Source of the DNA: CAJXMH01 sp040220135
Lineage (GTDB): Bacteria > Bacteroidota > Bacteroidia > Flavobacteriales_E > Vicingaceae
Assembly: GCA_040220135.1 (NCBI GenBank)
Contig: JAVJTT010000011.1
Coordinates: 42,807-106,806 of the forward strand
DNA length: 64,000 nucleotides
Direction: 5' to 3'
Below, piece after piece: positions 63,801 to 64,000 of this stretch. Position numbers and translations under genes: made by a program. The notes under the pieces are model-generated. The model saw only the letters and a list, made by a program, of their open reading frames with translations, made no database searches and was not told where the DNA came from. How positions within the stretch are numbered: position 1 is the stretch's first letter; the number at the start of each line of letters is the position of its first letter.

Positions 63801-64000
63801 TACTGCTTAATGTTCCGGCATTATTCCAGCTAAAGCTTGCTCCGGCTGCCGTTGAAGTGGGACTTCCGCCTAAGGCGATGCTTTCTCCTTCACAAATTGT
63901 TTGGTCAGAACCGGCATCTGCATCAGGGGCAGGGTTTACGGTTACCGTTATCTGATCAACAGAAGTACAACTAACTCCACTTGTAACTGTGACACTGTAG
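57880..64000 (-). CDS. Giant repetitive T9SS type B surface protein (5' end beyond the window)
   Basis: At least 2039 residues visible; the frame stays open to the window end, so the real start is beyond 64000. Nearly all of it is tandem ~80-residue Ig/PKD-like units of the form (N/D)PLP-x2-DAG-x-DQTIC ... LGGSPTGP ... W-DNA-x-LN ... TTTYTVTVTD-x-NGC-x2-TDQ. Each has a Cys after DQTI and one in the NGC motif, perhaps a disulfide. A true PKD unit (EWDFGDGVG, 59110-59358) interrupts near the C-terminus. The last ~81 residues (57880-58125) are the gliding-associated CHU_C-type CTD (VFTPNNDGINDIF, YDRWGEKVFDS, YGWDGRTLRGR, PEGIYYYVI). Likely a T9SS-exported adhesin. Confidence 0.9.
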   Translation of the reverse strand, partial: YSVTVTSGVSCTSVDQITVTVNPAPDADAGSDQTICEGESIALGGSPTSTAAGASFSWNNAGTLSSSTDPNPTANPTTTTTYTLTVTDGNGCTSTDQVTVTVNDLPNVDAGSDVSICNGGTTTLGGSPTGPAGSTYAWNNAGTLSSSTDPNPTANPSTTTTYTVTVTDGNGCSATDQVTVTVGSLPTTDAGLDQTICEGESATLGGSPTGPSGSTYQWSNGASLNDATAANPVATPISTTTYTVTVTDASGCSDTDQITITVEPIPNADAGADQTICDGESIQIGGAPTSTTAGATFAWSNAASLNDGTLANPIASPTITTIYTVTVTHPNGCIATDQLTVNVNALPTADAGADQTICAGTSTTLGGSPTGPGGATYQWDNGASLSSNSVSNPTATPLTTTIYSVTVTDGNGCSSIDQVQITVEPFPDVDAGVNQTICENESVVIGGSPTSSTAGATFAWDNAASLNDATSANPTASPIITTTYTVIVTGANGCTITDNMTVLVNPAPATDAGSDRDICIGESTNLGGSPTGPSGSTFAWNNASTLNDATIGNPTATPASTTTYTVTVTDANGCSNTDQLTITVNPLPTVDAGIDQTICNGEPATLGGSPTGPAGATYTWNNAASLNNANVANPVATPSSTTTYTVTVTDGSTACTETDQITITVLPLPDVDAGADQTICNLQAVTIGGSPTSTTTGATFAWSNAATLDDATLANPSANPTTTTTYTVTVTHPNGCTDTDQMTVNVNSLPLVDAGADQTICDGSSTTIGGSPTGPGGSTFAWDNAATLNDNTLANPTASPLVTTTYTVTVTDGNGCTAEDQILVTVVPNPDADAGSDQTICLNESIAIGGSPTSTVAGATFSWDNAATLNNATDPNPLASPTATTTYTVTVTHPNGCTATDQVVVNVDPLPVVDAGADQAICIGSSTTLGGSPTGPAGASYQWDNASTLNDATSANPTATPTVTTTYTVTVTDASTTCTNTDQITITVNPLPIVDAGLDQTICNGTTATLGGSPTGPSGSTYLWDNAATLNNATDPNPIASPTSTTTYTVTVTDGNGCVDSDQITITVDPLPDADAGADQTICLNESIAIGGSPTSTVSGATFSWDNAATLNNATDPNPLATPTATTTYTVTVTHPNGCTATDQITVTVNPLPNADAGQDQDICIGLSTVIGGNPTGPGGSTYAWDNTASLNDGTIANPTASPTITTTYTVTVTDGVGCTNTDQVTITVNPLPTADAGLDQTICEFDTVSIGSANDPNLSYAWDNAATLKDATVSDPEAFPSVSTTYTVTVTDGNGCTNTDQVTLTVLPAPFANPGNPDTLCVGESATLGGSPTGPVGATYAWDNASTLSNPNVSNPVAVPNVTTTYTVTVTGTNGCTNTGSVEIVVNPLPNVDAGQDQTICVGETATLGGSPTGPSGSTYLWDNAASLNSDTDPNPVATPTVTTTYSVTVTDVNSCTNTDQVIITVNPLPLVDAGSDQTICRTDSVAIGGSPTGPSGVTFSWSPSAGLSSTDVANPMASPDDTTTYTVTIVDGNGCSASAQVTVNVNPLPLVDFEVDQTCISDLAAFTDLSSINVGALSTWEWDFGDGVGSSNLQNPAYQYAAAGTYDVKLIVTSVIGCIDSVVKQVVINPLPLADAGPDFTLCEGNEVQLGGDPTGPTNATFSWSPGGDLDNVSIANPTASPLTTTEYYLTVVDNNGCYNYDTVEVTVNPLPNVDAGVDTIIACSFDDVALSASGAILYRWTPSTYLDDPFIANPTATVEKPITYTVEGTDANGCINTDQVHIDVMNVDFDPSDDAVCFGDSTQLQPVLGEDTVGISYNWSPSFGLNSNQVLSPKVSPPITQWYQLRIRNAAGCEDVDSILVKVDENANVSFSYVNSARCSGSVLEIENTSTNTDNFLWKVNGIARSNEFNPELGIDPSDTNVVSLLGWNQICSDSIEKKVDPATFEEILQFKGTNVFTPNNDGINDIFDPGFEGEFIGCADFRIYDRWGEKVFDSNIGQYGWDGRTLRGRRAPEGIYYYVIIVAEREIKGSIYLSR
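60313..61521 (-). repeat. Higher-order repeat copy 3 (B-A-A-B-A)
   Basis: Five units, 1209 bp. Units 1 and 4 of this copy (61279-61521 and 60553-60795) are almost identical in protein, differing inside the domain at only a couple of residues; the latest duplication in the array is probably here. Unit 5 has NPTGPGG. Confidence 0.75.
61522..62730 (-). repeat. Higher-order repeat copy 2 (B-A-A-B-A)
   Basis: Five units, 1209 bp, with the same subtype order, the same ATLGG in unit 3, THPNGC in unit 4 and SPTGPGG in unit 5. Confidence 0.75.
62731..63936 (-). repeat. Higher-order repeat copy 1 (B-A-A-B-A)
   Basis: Five units, 1206 bp. The order of subtypes is B, A, A, B, A. The third unit has xxATLGG, and the fifth has SPTGPGG. 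Confidence 0.75.

Larger units (their letters stand above)
58402..63936 (-). repeat. Tandem array of about 22 Ig/PKD-like coding repeats
   Basis: Units of 77-81 codons (mostly 240 or 243 bp). Two subtypes: A, with SPTGP and 80 residues; B, with PTSTxxGATF and 81 residues. Boundaries counted from the reading frame: 63936-63694, 63693-63454, 63453-63214, 63213-62971, 62970-62731, and so on down to 58402. One PKD-type unit lies at 59110-59358. The array continues beyond the window. Confidence 0.9.

Noticed and set aside
58402..63936. Possible CRISPR or satellite array
   Set aside because: The repeats are ~240 bp, in frame, and vary at synonymous sites; there are no short direct repeats with unique spacers.

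Overview
The window reads as chromosomal DNA of a Bacteroidota bacterium, most likely a marine-type Flavobacteriales relative. The evidence is: type IX secretion (T9SS) substrates with both type A and type B C-terminal domains, a fused SecDF, a type III glutamine synthetase, DUF2851, DUF983 and PspC proteins, two PorE-like TPR/PD40/CRD/OmpA proteins, and promoters matching the Bacteroidota -7 consensus TAnnTTTG. Shine-Dalgarno-like leaders are scarce. I see no rRNA, tRNA, CRISPR array, insertion sequence, prophage or plasmid gene, and no gene-free stretch over 300 bp. The genus cannot be fixed from the sequence alone.

Layout. 1-8914 (mostly minus strand): a cut-off AGCS amino-acid symporter with an unusual periplasmic front end, an RmlD-like reductase, a K+ channel with RCK domain, PspC, DUF2851, a MORN-repeat protein, pyrF, prfA and purM. 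8980-17837 (minus): PorE-like protein, glnN, Na+/Ca2+ exchanger, tatA, secDF. 17985-30518: FG-GAP T9SS cargo, mdh, an ECF sigma factor overlapping a membrane protein with PKD and CTD-like domains, gyrB, an outer-membrane barrel and a 1050-residue TPR protein. 30713-34554: ftsE, two glycosyltransferases, murB. 34555-42689 (minus): a compact nucleotide-sugar operon (CpsB-type phosphatase, TviC, RmlB, TviB, WbpD, UXS, Ugd, WbpE types). 42770-50008: small barrel protein, waaA, PhoH/PIN, a PepSY-like protein, then a GH1 / glycosyltransferase / LpxH-like operon. 50240-51542: DUF983, two tandem rhodaneses (one cytoplasmic, one lipoprotein) and a tiny membrane protein. 51612-64000: a T9SS subtilase, queE, a second PorE-like protein, and the C-terminal ~2040 residues of a giant repetitive type-B T9SS surface protein that runs off the window end.

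Themes. Envelope and surface building dominates: nucleotide sugars, Kdo transfer, lipid A-like phosphoesterase, MurB, Sec, Tat and T9SS cargo. The most interesting items are the sigma factor coupled to an inner-membrane protein carrying a T9SS-CTD-like domain, the SprB-repeat/lipoyl-like extension on an AGCS transporter, a five-unit higher-order repeat in the giant adhesin, the pair of PorE-like proteins, and several -7 boxes placed 4-7 bp before start codons, which suggests leaderless mRNAs.
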